From positions 43,858-107,857 of the forward strand of contig DYFR01000008.1 of NCBI GenBank assembly GCA_020725115.1: DNA of 64,000 bases, read 5' to 3'. Shown piece by piece: positions 1 to 8,107 of the stretch (position 1 is its first letter; the number at the start of each line of letters is the position of its first letter). The translations under genes and the position numbers were made by a program. The notes under the pieces are model-generated. The model saw only the letters and a list, made by a program, of their open reading frames with translations, made no database searches and was not told the origin of the DNA. This DNA is from Thiohalomonas denitrificans (GTDB lineage: Bacteria; Pseudomonadota; Gammaproteobacteria; Thiohalomonadales; Thiohalomonadaceae).

Positions 1-1751
1 GGATGGAAAAGGTGCTGGTACTCCTCAAAAAGGAACTGGATGTGGCCCGCCTGCAATCCCAGATACGGGAAAGGGTGGATGAGCGCATGAGCGAGCAGCA
101 GCGCAAGTTCTTTCTGCGCGAACAGCTCAAGGAGATCCAGAAGGAACTGGGCCTGGAGAAGGATGATCGAACCGCGGATATAGAACGATTTCGCGCCCGG
201 CTGGCCAGGCTTGTCCTGCCCGAGGCAGCACAAAAACGGGTGGATGACGAGCTGCAGAAATTGTCCATCCTGGAGCTGGGCTCGCCGGAATACACTGTGA
301 CGCGCAATTATCTGGACTGGGCCAGCACCCTGCCCTGGGGTATCCACTCCACCGATCGGCTGGAGCTGAAACGCGCCCGTCGCATTCTCGATCAGGATCA
401 CGACGGGCTGGAGGATGTTAAGCAGCGCATCATCGAATTCCTCGCCGTCGGTGCACTCAAAGGTGAAGTGGCGGGCTCGATTCTGCTGCTGGTCGGCCCA
501 CCCGGCGTGGGCAAGACGTCCATCGGCCGCTCGATTGCCAACACTCTGGGGCGCAGGTTCTACCGTTTCTCTCTCGGCGGCATGCGTGACGAGGCGGAGA
601 TTAAAGGCCATCGCCGCACCTATATCGGCGCCATGCCAGGCAAGTTCATCCAGGCCATCAAGGAGACAGAAACCGCCAATCCGGTGATCATGCTCGACGA
701 GATCGACAAGATCGGTGCCTCCTACCAGGGTGACCCCGCCTCCGCCCTGCTGGAAGTGCTGGATCCCGAGCAGAACCATGACTTCCTCGATCACTATCTG
801 GATCTGCGCTTCGATCTGTCCAAGGTACTGTTCGTCTGCACCGCCAACCAGCTCGATACCATCCCCGGCCCGCTGCTGGATCGCATGGAGGTGATCCGCC
901 TGTCCGGCTACATCACCGAGGAGAAACTGGCCATTGCCAAGCACCACCTGTGGCCGAAACAACTGGAAAAGGCCGGCCTGAAGCCCAGCCAGCTGAAGAT
1001 ATCCGACAGCGCGCTATGCAAGGTGATCGAGGGTTACGCCCGCGAAGCGGGCGTGCGCAATCTGGAAAAGCAGCTGGGCCGGATCGTGCGCAAGGCCGTG
1101 GTGCGCATCGTCGGCGGCGAAAAAGGCCCCATCCGTATCGGCCCCAGAGGTATTGAGGAGTTACTGGGCAAGCCCATATTCCAGCGCGAGAAACCGATCA
1201 GCGGAGTCGGCGTGATCACCGGACTGGCCTGGACTGCCATGGGTGGCGCGACCCTGAGCATCGAGGCCACCCTGGTGCACAGCAAAAACCGTGGCTTCAA
1301 GCTCACCGGCAAGCTGGGCGAGGTAATGCGCGAGTCGGCCGAGATCGCCTACAGCTATATCTCCTCCCACCTCAAGCAGTACGAGGGCGACCCCGCCTTC
1401 TTCGACGAGGCCTTCGTCCATCTGCATGTGCCGGAAGGCGCCACGCCCAAGGACGGCCCCAGCGCCGGAGTCACCATGGCCACCGCACTGCTCTCACTGG
1501 CGCGCAAGGAGCGCATCCGGCGTCCCCTGGCCATGACCGGCGAACTGACCCTCACCGGCCAGGTACTGCCGGTGGGCGGCATACGGGAAAAAGTGATCGC
1601 CGCACGGCGCATTGGTGTAATGGAGCTGATTCTGCCGGAGACAAACCGCGGCGACTTCGAGGAACTCCCCGCTCACATCCGCAAGGGCGTCACCATCCAC
1701 TTCGCGCGCCACTATCGTGACGTGGCGACAGTGGTATTCGGGGTCAGCTAA
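1..1751 (+). CDS. lon: ATP-dependent Lon protease, 3' part
   Basis: Cytoplasmic AAA+ serine protease that degrades misfolded and regulatory proteins. The gene runs in from upstream: 582 residues are visible from the first in-window ATG at 3, against about 800 in the family, so most of the N-terminal substrate-binding domain lies outside. Visible in order are a basic coiled-coil segment, Walker A GPPGVGKT (residues 165-172 from that Met), Walker B VIMLDEIDK, and the protease domain with catalytic Ser in DGPSAG (about 487) and catalytic Lys in GGIREK (about 530). The C-terminus is intact (stop at 1749-1751). It is convergent with hemH across a repeat-filled spacer. The identity is secure from the ordered motifs; its promoter cannot be seen. 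Confidence 0.97.
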   Translation, partial: MEKVLVLLKKELDVARLQSQIRERVDERMSEQQRKFFLREQLKEIQKELGLEKDDRTADIERFRARLARLVLPEAAQKRVDDELQKLSILELGSPEYTVTRNYLDWASTLPWGIHSTDRLELKRARRILDQDHDGLEDVKQRIIEFLAVGALKGEVAGSILLLVGPPGVGKTSIGRSIANTLGRRFYRFSLGGMRDEAEIKGHRRTYIGAMPGKFIQAIKETETANPVIMLDEIDKIGASYQGDPASALLEVLDPEQNHDFLDHYLDLRFDLSKVLFVCTANQLDTIPGPLLDRMEVIRLSGYITEEKLAIAKHHLWPKQLEKAGLKPSQLKISDSALCKVIEGYAREAGVRNLEKQLGRIVRKAVVRIVGGEKGPIRIGPRGIEELLGKPIFQREKPISGVGVITGLAWTAMGGATLSIEATLVHSKNRGFKLTGKLGEVMRESAEIAYSYISSHLKQYEGDPAFFDEAFVHLHVPEGATPKDGPSAGVTMATALLSLARKERIRRPLAMTGELTLTGQVLPVGGIREKVIAARRIGVMELILPETNRGDFEELPAHIRKGVTIHFARHYRDVATVVFGVS

Positions 1752-1770
1752 GAAAGGAAAACATAAATCC

Positions 1771-1880
1771 GACGCAGAGGCGCAGAGAACGCAGAGATTT
1801 GTAATGTGTTCCCTCTGCGCCTCCGCGCCTCTGCGTTGAGTGTTGGAAGTTCCTGGCGCTCTTTGCGCCTTTGCGTAGAA
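1771..1880. repeat. Intergenic array, CGCAGAG/TTTGCG family
   Basis: Between the convergent lon and hemH ends. The left arm (1771-1797) repeats a GCAGAG core at 8-9 bp spacing. After about 14 bp a right arm (1812-1839) carries the inverse core CTCTGCG, so the transcript could form a long imperfect hairpin. A second short array of the form CTTTGCGCCTTTGCG follows at 1860-1877. The position suggests a terminator-like or 3'-end role, but there is no canonical U tract. Confidence 0.85.
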
Positions 1881-1886
1881 GGCTTG

Positions 1887-2906
1887 TTATGCCTGGTCCA
1901 GGCACAGCTCCCGCGCCACAATGCCGGTCAGGGCGGCGATGTGATCGGGGCGGTCGTTGAGGGCGGGGATGTAATGAAAGGACTCGCCGCCGGCATGCAA
2001 AAACACCTCGCGGTTCTCTTCGGCGATCTCTTCCAGGGTTTCCAGACAGTCGGCGGAGAAGCCGGGGCAGATCACCTGCACATGCCGGATGCCCTGTGCC
2101 GGCATGTGCGCCAGCACCTCGTCGGTATAGGGCTGCAGCCAGGGTTCGCGGCCGAAGCGCGACTGAAAACTGACTTGCCACTCATCCGCGGCAAGACCCA
2201 ACCGTTCCGCGGCGAGACGTGCGGTGGTGAGGCACTGCTGATAATAGGGGTCACCCTCGCTGCGATAGCGCTCGGGTGTGCCGTGGAAGGAAAACAGCAG
2301 TTGCTGCACCGGCCCGCGCCCCTGCTGCGCCTCACGCACCGACGTCACCAGGGCGTCAATATAGGCCGCATCGGCATGATAATCGGCCACAAAACGCAGT
2401 GCGGGCACATCGCGCGTGGCGCGCAACGCCCCGGCCACCGCATCAAGAGTGGATGCGGTGGTGGAACAGGAGTTCTGCGGATAGAGCGGCAACACCAGCA
2501 CCCGTTGCACACCGGCAGCACGCAACTCACCCAGCGCAGCAGCGATCGACGGATTGCCGTAACGCATGCCGAGTACTACCCGGGTGCGTCCCGGCCAATG
2601 GGCATCCAGCTGCTGTTGCAGCAATGCGTGCTGACGCCGCGCAATCACCAGCAATGGTGAGCCTGCCTCGGTCCATACCTTGCGGTACAGTCGCGCCGAG
2701 CGTGCCGGCCGGGTGCGCAGGATGACGCCGTGCAGGATCAGCCACCACAACGGCCGCGGCACATCCACCACACGCCGATCCCAAAGGAATTCAGCCAGAT
2801 AGCGACGCAAGGCCGGGGCGACAGGGGCATCGGGCGTGCCCAGGTTGGTCAGCAGCACACCGGTGATGGTTTGTTCCGTCTGCGAGGAGGGTATGGGGGT
2901 AGTCAT
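1887..2906 (-). CDS. hemH: Ferrochelatase
   Basis: Inserts ferrous iron into protoporphyrin IX, the last step of protoheme synthesis. The protein has 339 residues from the chosen ATG at 2906. An upstream in-frame start at 2984 would add 26 residues unlike the family N-terminus, whereas the protein from 2906 reaches the conserved GVLLTNLGTP segment within about 20 residues. The family signature with its conserved His is visible in SFHGTPERY, followed by GDPYYQQC, and the C-terminal PGFSADCLETLEEI is typical. It lies tail-to-tail with lon and divergent from the DUF302/octaheme cytochrome cluster. That is a sensible neighbourhood, since the cluster needs at least eight c hemes plus b hemes per complex, though nothing shows co-regulation. 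Confidence 0.96.
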   Translation of the reverse strand: MTTPIPSSQTEQTITGVLLTNLGTPDAPVAPALRRYLAEFLWDRRVVDVPRPLWWLILHGVILRTRPARSARLYRKVWTEAGSPLLVIARRQHALLQQQLDAHWPGRTRVVLGMRYGNPSIAAALGELRAAGVQRVLVLPLYPQNSCSTTASTLDAVAGALRATRDVPALRFVADYHADAAYIDALVTSVREAQQGRGPVQQLLFSFHGTPERYRSEGDPYYQQCLTTARLAAERLGLAADEWQVSFQSRFGREPWLQPYTDEVLAHMPAQGIRHVQVICPGFSADCLETLEEIAEENREVFLHAGGESFHYIPALNDRPDHIAALTGIVARELCLDQA

Positions 2907-3038
2907 GACGAGTCGGTTCGCTCCATGGTCAGCGGTGAGTATACCCGGCGTCGACCGTACAGCCGCAACAGACCGGGCCGCCACTCACAACGGCATCTTC
3001 GTATTGTTATCCTGGGTACAATATTTCCGGCTGATTTA

Positions 3039-3068
3039 TTGACACTTTAGAATATAGGAACATACTAA
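3039..3068 (+). promoter_or_regulatory. Putative sigma-70 promoter of the DUF302/octaheme operon
   Basis: A perfect TTGACA at 3039-3044 is followed 16-18 bp later by weak -10 choices, CATACT at 3061 or TACTAA at 3063. The surrounding 90 bp is much more AT-rich than the genes. It lies about 65 bp ahead of the DUF302 start in the divergent hemH/DUF302 space. The -10 assignment is uncertain. Confidence 0.45.
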
Positions 3069-3132
3069 ATATTAAGGGTAATAAAACCCGACACCACGCA
3101 CTAACACCATAAAAATTATTAGGGGAGACATC

Positions 3133-3681
3133 ATGTTCAAGATCATAGGCGGCACCATCGCGGGCGTTATTCTCACCGCAGCCCTTACCTTTTTCATGGC
3201 AGGCAGTCTCATGTTCAACGAGCATGAGAGTCCGTTCGGCGTCGAGGAAACGGCAGCGCGCATCCAGGCCAATATCCAGGCTCTTTCCGACCGCGGCTGG
3301 TCCCTGTCGGCCCTGCGCGATCCCTCCAAGGCAGTAGCGGAGGATGGCACCAACGTCCTCCCGGTACTGCTGGTAGAGACCTGCAGCACCAAATACTCGG
3401 CACCATTATTGAAGGACGACGAAACCCGCATCCTCTCCATCCTGATGCCCTGCACCATCGCCATTTACAAGAAGGATGACGGCAAGACCTATATCGGCAC
3501 CATGAACTCGGGGCTGATGGGCAAGCTGTTCGGCGCCAAGGTCGCCTCCATCATGGAAGAGATCGCCAAGGATCAGGCCCAGTTCATCGTCATGGATCCC
3601 ACCAAGCCCGCCCCTCCGCTGATCAAGGGCGGCCCTGGCGGCAGCGGCAGTTCCGGCGGCGGTTCCACCAGCGGCTGCTGA
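3133..3681 (+). CDS. DUF302 domain protein, membrane-anchored, Gly/Ser tail ending in Cys
   Basis: 182 residues. One N-terminal hydrophobic helix (about residues 4-27) is an uncleaved anchor or signal. A DUF302-like domain follows (about 40-150) with the characteristic GVEETAARIQANIQ start and a central KYSAPLL segment. The chain ends in an unusual tail of glycine and serine whose last residue is cysteine. The start is supported by GGGGAG about 6 bp upstream of ATG 3133. DUF302 has no settled biochemical function but often accompanies redox and sulfur genes. It is the first gene of a four-gene plus-strand run and probably serves the same periplasmic redox process as the octaheme cytochrome. 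The domain assignment is from memory of the family pattern. Confidence 0.8.
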   Translation: MFKIIGGTIAGVILTAALTFFMAGSLMFNEHESPFGVEETAARIQANIQALSDRGWSLSALRDPSKAVAEDGTNVLPVLLVETCSTKYSAPLLKDDETRILSILMPCTIAIYKKDDGKTYIGTMNSGLMGKLFGAKVASIMEEIAKDQAQFIVMDPTKPAPPLIKGGPGGSGSSGGGSTSGC

Positions 3682-3741
3682 TAGTGCGCGGCAGAAATGC
3701 ATGCCAGCGTTTATATCAGTAACGACAGCGGAGAAAGAACG

Positions 3742-5385
3742 ATGAAAACGACCAGATTCCATTGGGGGCTGCTGCTCCTCGTCGGAGGCCTGTGCCTGTC
3801 GACCACGGGATATGCAGCACTGCAACCCACAGATACACCTGCGACGATCGGCAAGGAGAGCGCCAGAAAAGCCCCCTCCACCGCCGATCACACCAAGTTC
3901 AAGGAACTGCAACGCAGTTTCAAGGACGGGCCCGCAGTTACCGAGGCCTGCCTGCAATGTCACACCGAGGCGGCCAAACAGGTGCACAGCACCAAACACT
4001 GGACCTGGGAATACCTGAATCCTGCCACTACACAGAAACTGGGCAAGAAGAATGTGATCAACAACTTCTGCACCTCGGTCTCCTCCAACCAGACCTTCTG
4101 CTCTGCCTGTCACGTGGGCTACGGCTGGAGCGATGACAGCTTCGACTTCAGCAAGGAATCGAGTGTCGACTGTCTGGTTTGCCACGACACCACCGGAAAA
4201 TACAAGAAGATCCCCGGCCTGTCCGGCCATCCCAACTACGATCGCATCGAGCTCCCGCCCCTCTCCGGCAAGTTTCGTGAGGCGACCGATCTGCAGGCCA
4301 TCGCCCGCAATGTCGGCAAGACCAGCCGTGAAACCTGTGGTACCTGCCACTTCTACGGTGGCGGCGGCGATGCGGTAAAGCACGGTGATCTGGACAGCTC
4401 GCTGAAGACTCCCAAGCGCTACCTCGATGTACACATGGATGCGGATGGACTGAACTTCAGCTGCGGCGAATGTCATCTCAGTGACGCACATCAAGTCGCC
4501 GGCAGCCGCTACGCGCCCACTGCCTCCGACAAGGACGGGATACTGATGCGCGGCAAGGATCACGGCCGCAATCCGGCCACCTGCCAGTCCTGTCACGGCA
4601 GCACGCCGCATCCGGCGCAGCACGCCAAGCTTAACGACCATACCGACAAGGTGGCGTGCCAGACCTGCCACATTCCGGAATATGCCCGCGGTGCCCCATC
4701 CACCAAGATGACCTGGGACTGGTCCACCGCCGGACGCCTGGATGAAAATGGCAAGCGTCTGCAGATCATGAACAGCGCCGGCATGGTCGCCTATGACAGC
4801 AAGAAGGGTGACTTCACCTACGATCGCTACGTCATCCCCGAATATGTCTGGTTCAACGGCAACATCAAGTACACCCTGTTCGGCGACAAGGTGGACGGCA
4901 GCGAAATGGTAAAGATCAACGAATTCATGGGCGGCCCGGACGACCCTGACTCGCTGATCTGGCCGGTCAAGGTATTCCGCGGCAAACAGCCCTACGACGT
5001 CGAGCACCAGACACTGGCGGTATTTCATACCGCGGACAAGGGCGACAAGGACGAAGCCGCCTTCTGGAGCAACTATGACTGGGAGAAGGCCCTCGAAGCC
5101 GGCATGGCCACGACGGGAGTGCCCTACAGCGGCAAGCATGACTTCGTCGCCACCGAGATGAGCTGGCCCATCACCCACATGGTGGCACCGAAGGGCGATG
5201 CCCTGAGCTGCGAGCAGTGTCACAAGGAGAACGGACGCCTGAAGGACGTCAAGGGTATCTACATGCCGGGAGCCAACAACACACCGCTGCTCGACACACT
5301 CGGATTTGGCATCGCACTGCTGACCCTGATCGGTGTCCTGATCCACGGCGGCATCCGCGTCTACTCTGCCCGGAAGGAGGGCTAG
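3742..5385 (+). CDS. Octaheme c-type cytochrome, tetrathionate reductase family (OTR)
   Basis: 547 residues from ATG 3742, which has GGAGAAAG 6-13 bp upstream; an earlier in-frame ATG at 3697 has no ribosome site. A Sec signal peptide (GLLLLVGGLCLSTTGYA) is followed by exactly eight CxxCH heme c sites: CLQCH, CSACH, CLVCH, CGTCH, CGECH, CQSCH, CQTCH and CEQCH. A C-terminal membrane helix (about 515-537) ends in a basic cap, so the heme domain is periplasmic and tethered. The characterised Shewanella relative reduces tetrathionate, nitrite and hydroxylamine in vitro. In a sulfur oxidiser the physiological substrate and even the direction are unknown. The next gene is a di-heme-type cytochrome b, giving a plausible quinone-linked complex. 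Confidence 0.92.
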   Translation: MKTTRFHWGLLLLVGGLCLSTTGYAALQPTDTPATIGKESARKAPSTADHTKFKELQRSFKDGPAVTEACLQCHTEAAKQVHSTKHWTWEYLNPATTQKLGKKNVINNFCTSVSSNQTFCSACHVGYGWSDDSFDFSKESSVDCLVCHDTTGKYKKIPGLSGHPNYDRIELPPLSGKFREATDLQAIARNVGKTSRETCGTCHFYGGGGDAVKHGDLDSSLKTPKRYLDVHMDADGLNFSCGECHLSDAHQVAGSRYAPTASDKDGILMRGKDHGRNPATCQSCHGSTPHPAQHAKLNDHTDKVACQTCHIPEYARGAPSTKMTWDWSTAGRLDENGKRLQIMNSAGMVAYDSKKGDFTYDRYVIPEYVWFNGNIKYTLFGDKVDGSEMVKINEFMGGPDDPDSLIWPVKVFRGKQPYDVEHQTLAVFHTADKGDKDEAAFWSNYDWEKALEAGMATTGVPYSGKHDFVATEMSWPITHMVAPKGDALSCEQCHKENGRLKDVKGIYMPGANNTPLLDTLGFGIALLTLIGVLIHGGIRVYSARKEG

Positions 5386-5389
5386 TCCC

Positions 5390-5983
5390 ATGGAAAGAAT
5401 CTATATTTTCAAGCGGTTTGAACGCTTCTGGCACTGGTCCCAGGCCCTGCTCATCATCTTCATGATGGCTACCGGCTTCGAGATCCATGGCAGCTACCGT
5501 ATCTTCGGCTTCGAAGATGCCGTCAGCTATCACACCACCGCCGCCTGGCTGCTGATCGGCCTGTGGGTATTCGCCATTTTCTGGCACTTCACCACCGGCG
5601 AATGGAAGCAGTACATCCCGACCATGGAAAAAGTCGATGCCATGATGAAGTATTACATCACCGGCATCTTCACCCATGCACCGCATCCATTCCGCCAGAC
5701 CACGCTGCGCAAGCACAATCCGTTGCAGCGTCTGGCCTATCTGTTCGTGCTGCTGCTCATCAACCCGCTCATCTGGATCAGTGGCTGGCTCTATCTGTTC
5801 TACAACGATTGGGCCATGGTCGGGCTGGAAAACCTGCCGCTGCAATGGGTTGCCTATGCCCATGTGGCGGGTGCCTTCATGATGCTGATCTTCTTTATCG
5901 CCCACGTCTATCTGGCTACCGCCGGCCACACCGCCACCTCACACATCAAGGCGATGGTCACCGGCTGGGAAGAGGTGGACTGA
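5390..5983 (+). CDS. Cytochrome b/b561-type membrane subunit
   Basis: 197 residues with four predicted membrane helices and several helix histidines able to ligate b hemes: FWHWSQALL near residue 14, SYHTTAAWLL near 47, FWHFTTG near 64 and AYAHVAGAF and FFIAHVYLA towards the end. This is the prokaryotic cytochrome b561 / thiosulfate-reductase b-subunit fold that moves electrons between the quinone pool and a periplasmic partner. It starts 4 bp after the octaheme cytochrome stop, with GGAGG upstream inside that gene's end, so co-translation and a physical complex with the octaheme subunit are likely. No separate iron-sulfur subunit is present, so the octaheme protein would accept or donate electrons directly. 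Confidence 0.93.
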   Translation: MERIYIFKRFERFWHWSQALLIIFMMATGFEIHGSYRIFGFEDAVSYHTTAAWLLIGLWVFAIFWHFTTGEWKQYIPTMEKVDAMMKYYITGIFTHAPHPFRQTTLRKHNPLQRLAYLFVLLLINPLIWISGWLYLFYNDWAMVGLENLPLQWVAYAHVAGAFMMLIFFIAHVYLATAGHTATSHIKAMVTGWEEVD

Positions 5984-5993
5984 ACCGGTGACC

Positions 5994-6014
5994 GCTGCCG
6001 CGCAACACGGCAGC
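5994..6014 (+). promoter_or_regulatory. RNA hairpin 1 between cytochrome b and TlpA-like genes
   Basis: A perfect 7-bp inverted repeat (GCTGCCG / CGGCAGC) with a 7-nt loop begins 11 bp after the cytochrome b stop and is followed directly by a second, longer hairpin. No U tract follows. Confidence 0.6.
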
Positions 6015-6019
6015 TGCAT

Positions 6020-6048
6020 GGGTGGGACACCAATGAAGTGTCCCACCC
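6020..6048 (+). promoter_or_regulatory. RNA hairpin 2 with the candidate start codon in its loop
   Basis: A perfect 11-bp inverted repeat (GGGTGGGACAC, 6020-6030; GTGTCCCACCC, 6038-6048) encloses a 7-nt loop that contains ATG 6033, the best start of the TlpA-like gene. The structure would cover the ribosome-binding region and could throttle translation of the last gene relative to the cytochromes. Confidence 0.65.
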
Positions 6049-6923
6049 GTTACCTGTTTCTGACCCTGCTGCTTGTCCTCTCCAGCACCAGCCATGCACT
6101 CGACATGGCTGACGCCGAGGCCATTCCCCACGTTGACCGTCAGGCCCGCAACAGCTTCGCCCAGTACCTCTACGCCGAACCCCACAAGGCCTATGCCATC
6201 GCACCAGGCGGTGCCTGGGCGTGGTCGGCCGATGAGGACAGCGAAGAGGCAGCAACATCCACTGCCATCGAACGCTGCCAGGCCAACACCCAGCAACGCT
6301 GTGTCAGCTACGCCGTCAACAACCGTCTGACCTTTGATCGACAACAATGGCCGCGCCTGTGGCGACCGTATCTCGATCCGGAAGCTGCACGCAAAACCGT
6401 GATGGGCACGCAACGTGGACAGCGTTTTCCCAATCTGAATTTTCAGGATCGCCATGGCCAGGCCATCAGCCTCGACGGCAGGGGCAAGGTCACCGTGCTT
6501 CATTTCTGGGGTTCCTGGTGTCCACCCTGCATGCGCGAATTTCCACTACTCAGGGATTTTCATCGGCAACTGCAGGAGACCCTCGCGGGTGACGCGGAGC
6601 TGATCCTGCTGCAGGTGCGCGAGCCCTTCAGCGCCTCGCTCGGCTGGGCCACGCAACAGCAGTATCACGACATGCCGCTCTACGATTCGGGCGTCAAGGG
6701 CCCGGATGATGAAACGCTGCGACTGGTGGGTGGCGGCAATTTGTCTGATCGCCAGATCGCGCGGGTCTTCCCCACCACCATCGTTCTGGACCGCAACGGC
6801 ATCGTGCTGTTCACCCACCACGGCCCCATCGACAACTGGAATGACTACCTGCCCTTCCTGAGCGATGCCGCGCAGCATGCTCGATCCGGCAGCAGCGGCA
6901 CGCAGACACACTCACCCCGCTAG
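6033..6923 (+). CDS. TlpA-like thioredoxin with N-terminal DUF4189-like domain
   Basis: 296 residues from ATG 6033; GTG 5988 and ATG 6018 are in-frame alternatives but add residues ahead of the signal peptide. A signal peptide (LFLTLLLVLSSTSHA) is followed by a small domain with two cysteines (about 35-105; AIAPGGAWAW, AIERCQ, RCVSYAVN) resembling DUF4189-type modules. A TlpA/ResA-like thioredoxin domain then has the active site WCPPC in FWGSWCPPCMREFP. Periplasmic TlpA proteins reduce apocytochrome c thiols or other disulfides, so a role in maturing or servicing the octaheme cytochrome is plausible. The gene lies 49 bp after cytochrome b behind two hairpins. Its 3' end overlaps dsrS tail-to-tail by 12 bp. 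Confidence 0.85.
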   Translation: MKCPTRYLFLTLLLVLSSTSHALDMADAEAIPHVDRQARNSFAQYLYAEPHKAYAIAPGGAWAWSADEDSEEAATSTAIERCQANTQQRCVSYAVNNRLTFDRQQWPRLWRPYLDPEAARKTVMGTQRGQRFPNLNFQDRHGQAISLDGRGKVTVLHFWGSWCPPCMREFPLLRDFHRQLQETLAGDAELILLQVREPFSASLGWATQQQYHDMPLYDSGVKGPDDETLRLVGGGNLSDRQIARVFPTTIVLDRNGIVLFTHHGPIDNWNDYLPFLSDAAQHARSGSSGTQTHSPR

Positions 6924-8033
6924 CGGCCTGCCGCGCAGCACGGCAAACTGCTGCAGGATGGGTGTCACCACCGGCTCGATCTTCTTGCGCATCACCGTGC
7001 CGACGGCATCGCTATGGGCAAAGATAGGCGTGATGATGGCCTCGTCGATATGGGCCAGGAATACCATGGCGCGAATCTCCGCAGCCAGTTGCGGTGCCGC
7101 CTGCAACAGCTGACACAGTGAACCGCTGGCCACACTGCACAAGGAGGCGACACTGGTGTCAATGGCCGCGATCTCGCGCAGGCTGGGCGCCGCTGGCCGC
7201 GCCGCCTTGAAGTAATTGCCGATAGCATTGACCAGTGCAGTCACCACATCCTGATCGGCCGGCTTTTGCAGCACATCGGCGCCTACCTCCAGAAAGGTCT
7301 GGCCGGGACTGTCCAGCAACCGGAGCAACAGGGCCGCATAGGGATTGTCTGCCGCCAGCGGCGCCAGGAGCGGACGATAGTGTTCCAGATCGGTTCGGGC
7401 GGCCACCATATCGGGCAGGTCATCAGGCTGGGCAGCCAGAAAGCCGACACGGTAGGTCTTGCGGGTGCGACCGCTGTCCCACAGCTTTTTACGCACCGCA
7501 GCGCTGATCAGTCCCGGCTGCAATACCAGCCGTACCGTATCCAGCATGTCCTGATGCTCACTCTCAAAGGGCAGATGCTCCACCAGAAATTCCGCCAGCA
7601 CCGGCCCCATGGCACCATCCACCACCACCTGATTCTCCAGCATGCGCCGTGCATTCTCCGCATAGGGCGCTACCCACCAGGCGCGGCGTGCCAGTTCGTC
7701 GGTGAGCTGGCGTGAACGGCTTGCCGCCACCACCGCCTCCGGCTCACCGAGCATCAGCAGCTTGTCCAGATCCTCGTTGTTGATCTGGCCCATGCGCGTC
7801 CAGCGGCGCAGAAACACCGGATAACCGCCGGGTGAACCGAGCACCTGCCCCGACAGCAACTCGCGGACGCGCTGTAGATACTGTTCGGCCCGACCGGTGG
7901 GATTGAGCGTCACCTTCATTTCGCGATCGCCCTTGAGGCCGTACACGGTCATATTGTTTTCATCGATGCGGATCGCCTCGGCATTGGCGATCAACACATT
8001 CAGGCGCAGGCTGTCTTCGGCGGATAATTCCAT
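6912..8033 (-). CDS. dsrS: DsrS-like sulfur-oxidation protein
   Basis: 373 residues from ATG 8033; a longer frame from 8081 would run into the repeat array. The protein is soluble, with no signal or membrane helix. It opens with MELSAEDSLRLNVL and contains the segment LSGQVLGSPGGYPVFLRRWTRMGQ, which I recognise as DsrS from the dissimilatory sulfite reductase region of purple sulfur bacteria. There DsrS is a cytosolic protein reported to influence dsr expression and sulfur-globule oxidation; no enzymatic activity is assigned. No other dsr gene is in view, so dsrS stands apart from dsrAB here, behind a MoxR ATPase and a VWA protein on the same strand. The array upstream ends about 8 bp from the start codon and no Shine-Dalgarno is visible. 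Identity rests on recalled similarity only. Confidence 0.75.
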   Translation of the reverse strand: MELSAEDSLRLNVLIANAEAIRIDENNMTVYGLKGDREMKVTLNPTGRAEQYLQRVRELLSGQVLGSPGGYPVFLRRWTRMGQINNEDLDKLLMLGEPEAVVAASRSRQLTDELARRAWWVAPYAENARRMLENQVVVDGAMGPVLAEFLVEHLPFESEHQDMLDTVRLVLQPGLISAAVRKKLWDSGRTRKTYRVGFLAAQPDDLPDMVAARTDLEHYRPLLAPLAADNPYAALLLRLLDSPGQTFLEVGADVLQKPADQDVVTALVNAIGNYFKAARPAAPSLREIAAIDTSVASLCSVASGSLCQLLQAAPQLAAEIRAMVFLAHIDEAIITPIFAHSDAVGTVMRKKIEPVVTPILQQFAVLRGRPLAG

Positions 8034-8040
8034 AAACAAG

Positions 8041-8105
8041 CTTCGAGTTCCGGGTTTCGAGTTTCGAACCCCGGGCCGCAACCCGAAACTCGAAACTCGA
8101 AACTG
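8041..8105. repeat. Intergenic array, CGAAACT family
   Basis: Fills nearly the whole 74-bp gap between the VWA gene and dsrS. TTTCGAG-type units (8042-8068) are followed by an 11-bp spacer and three CGAAACT units (8084-8104) in inverse orientation, so the region is a near-complete hairpin. It leaves about 8 bp before the dsrS ATG. Confidence 0.9.
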
Positions 8106-8107
8106 AA

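Noticed and set aside
3406..5391. 661-codon open frame antisense to the octaheme cytochrome
   Set aside because: Composition is that of a reverse-strand shadow, and the plus strand has eight CxxCH motifs and a signal peptide.
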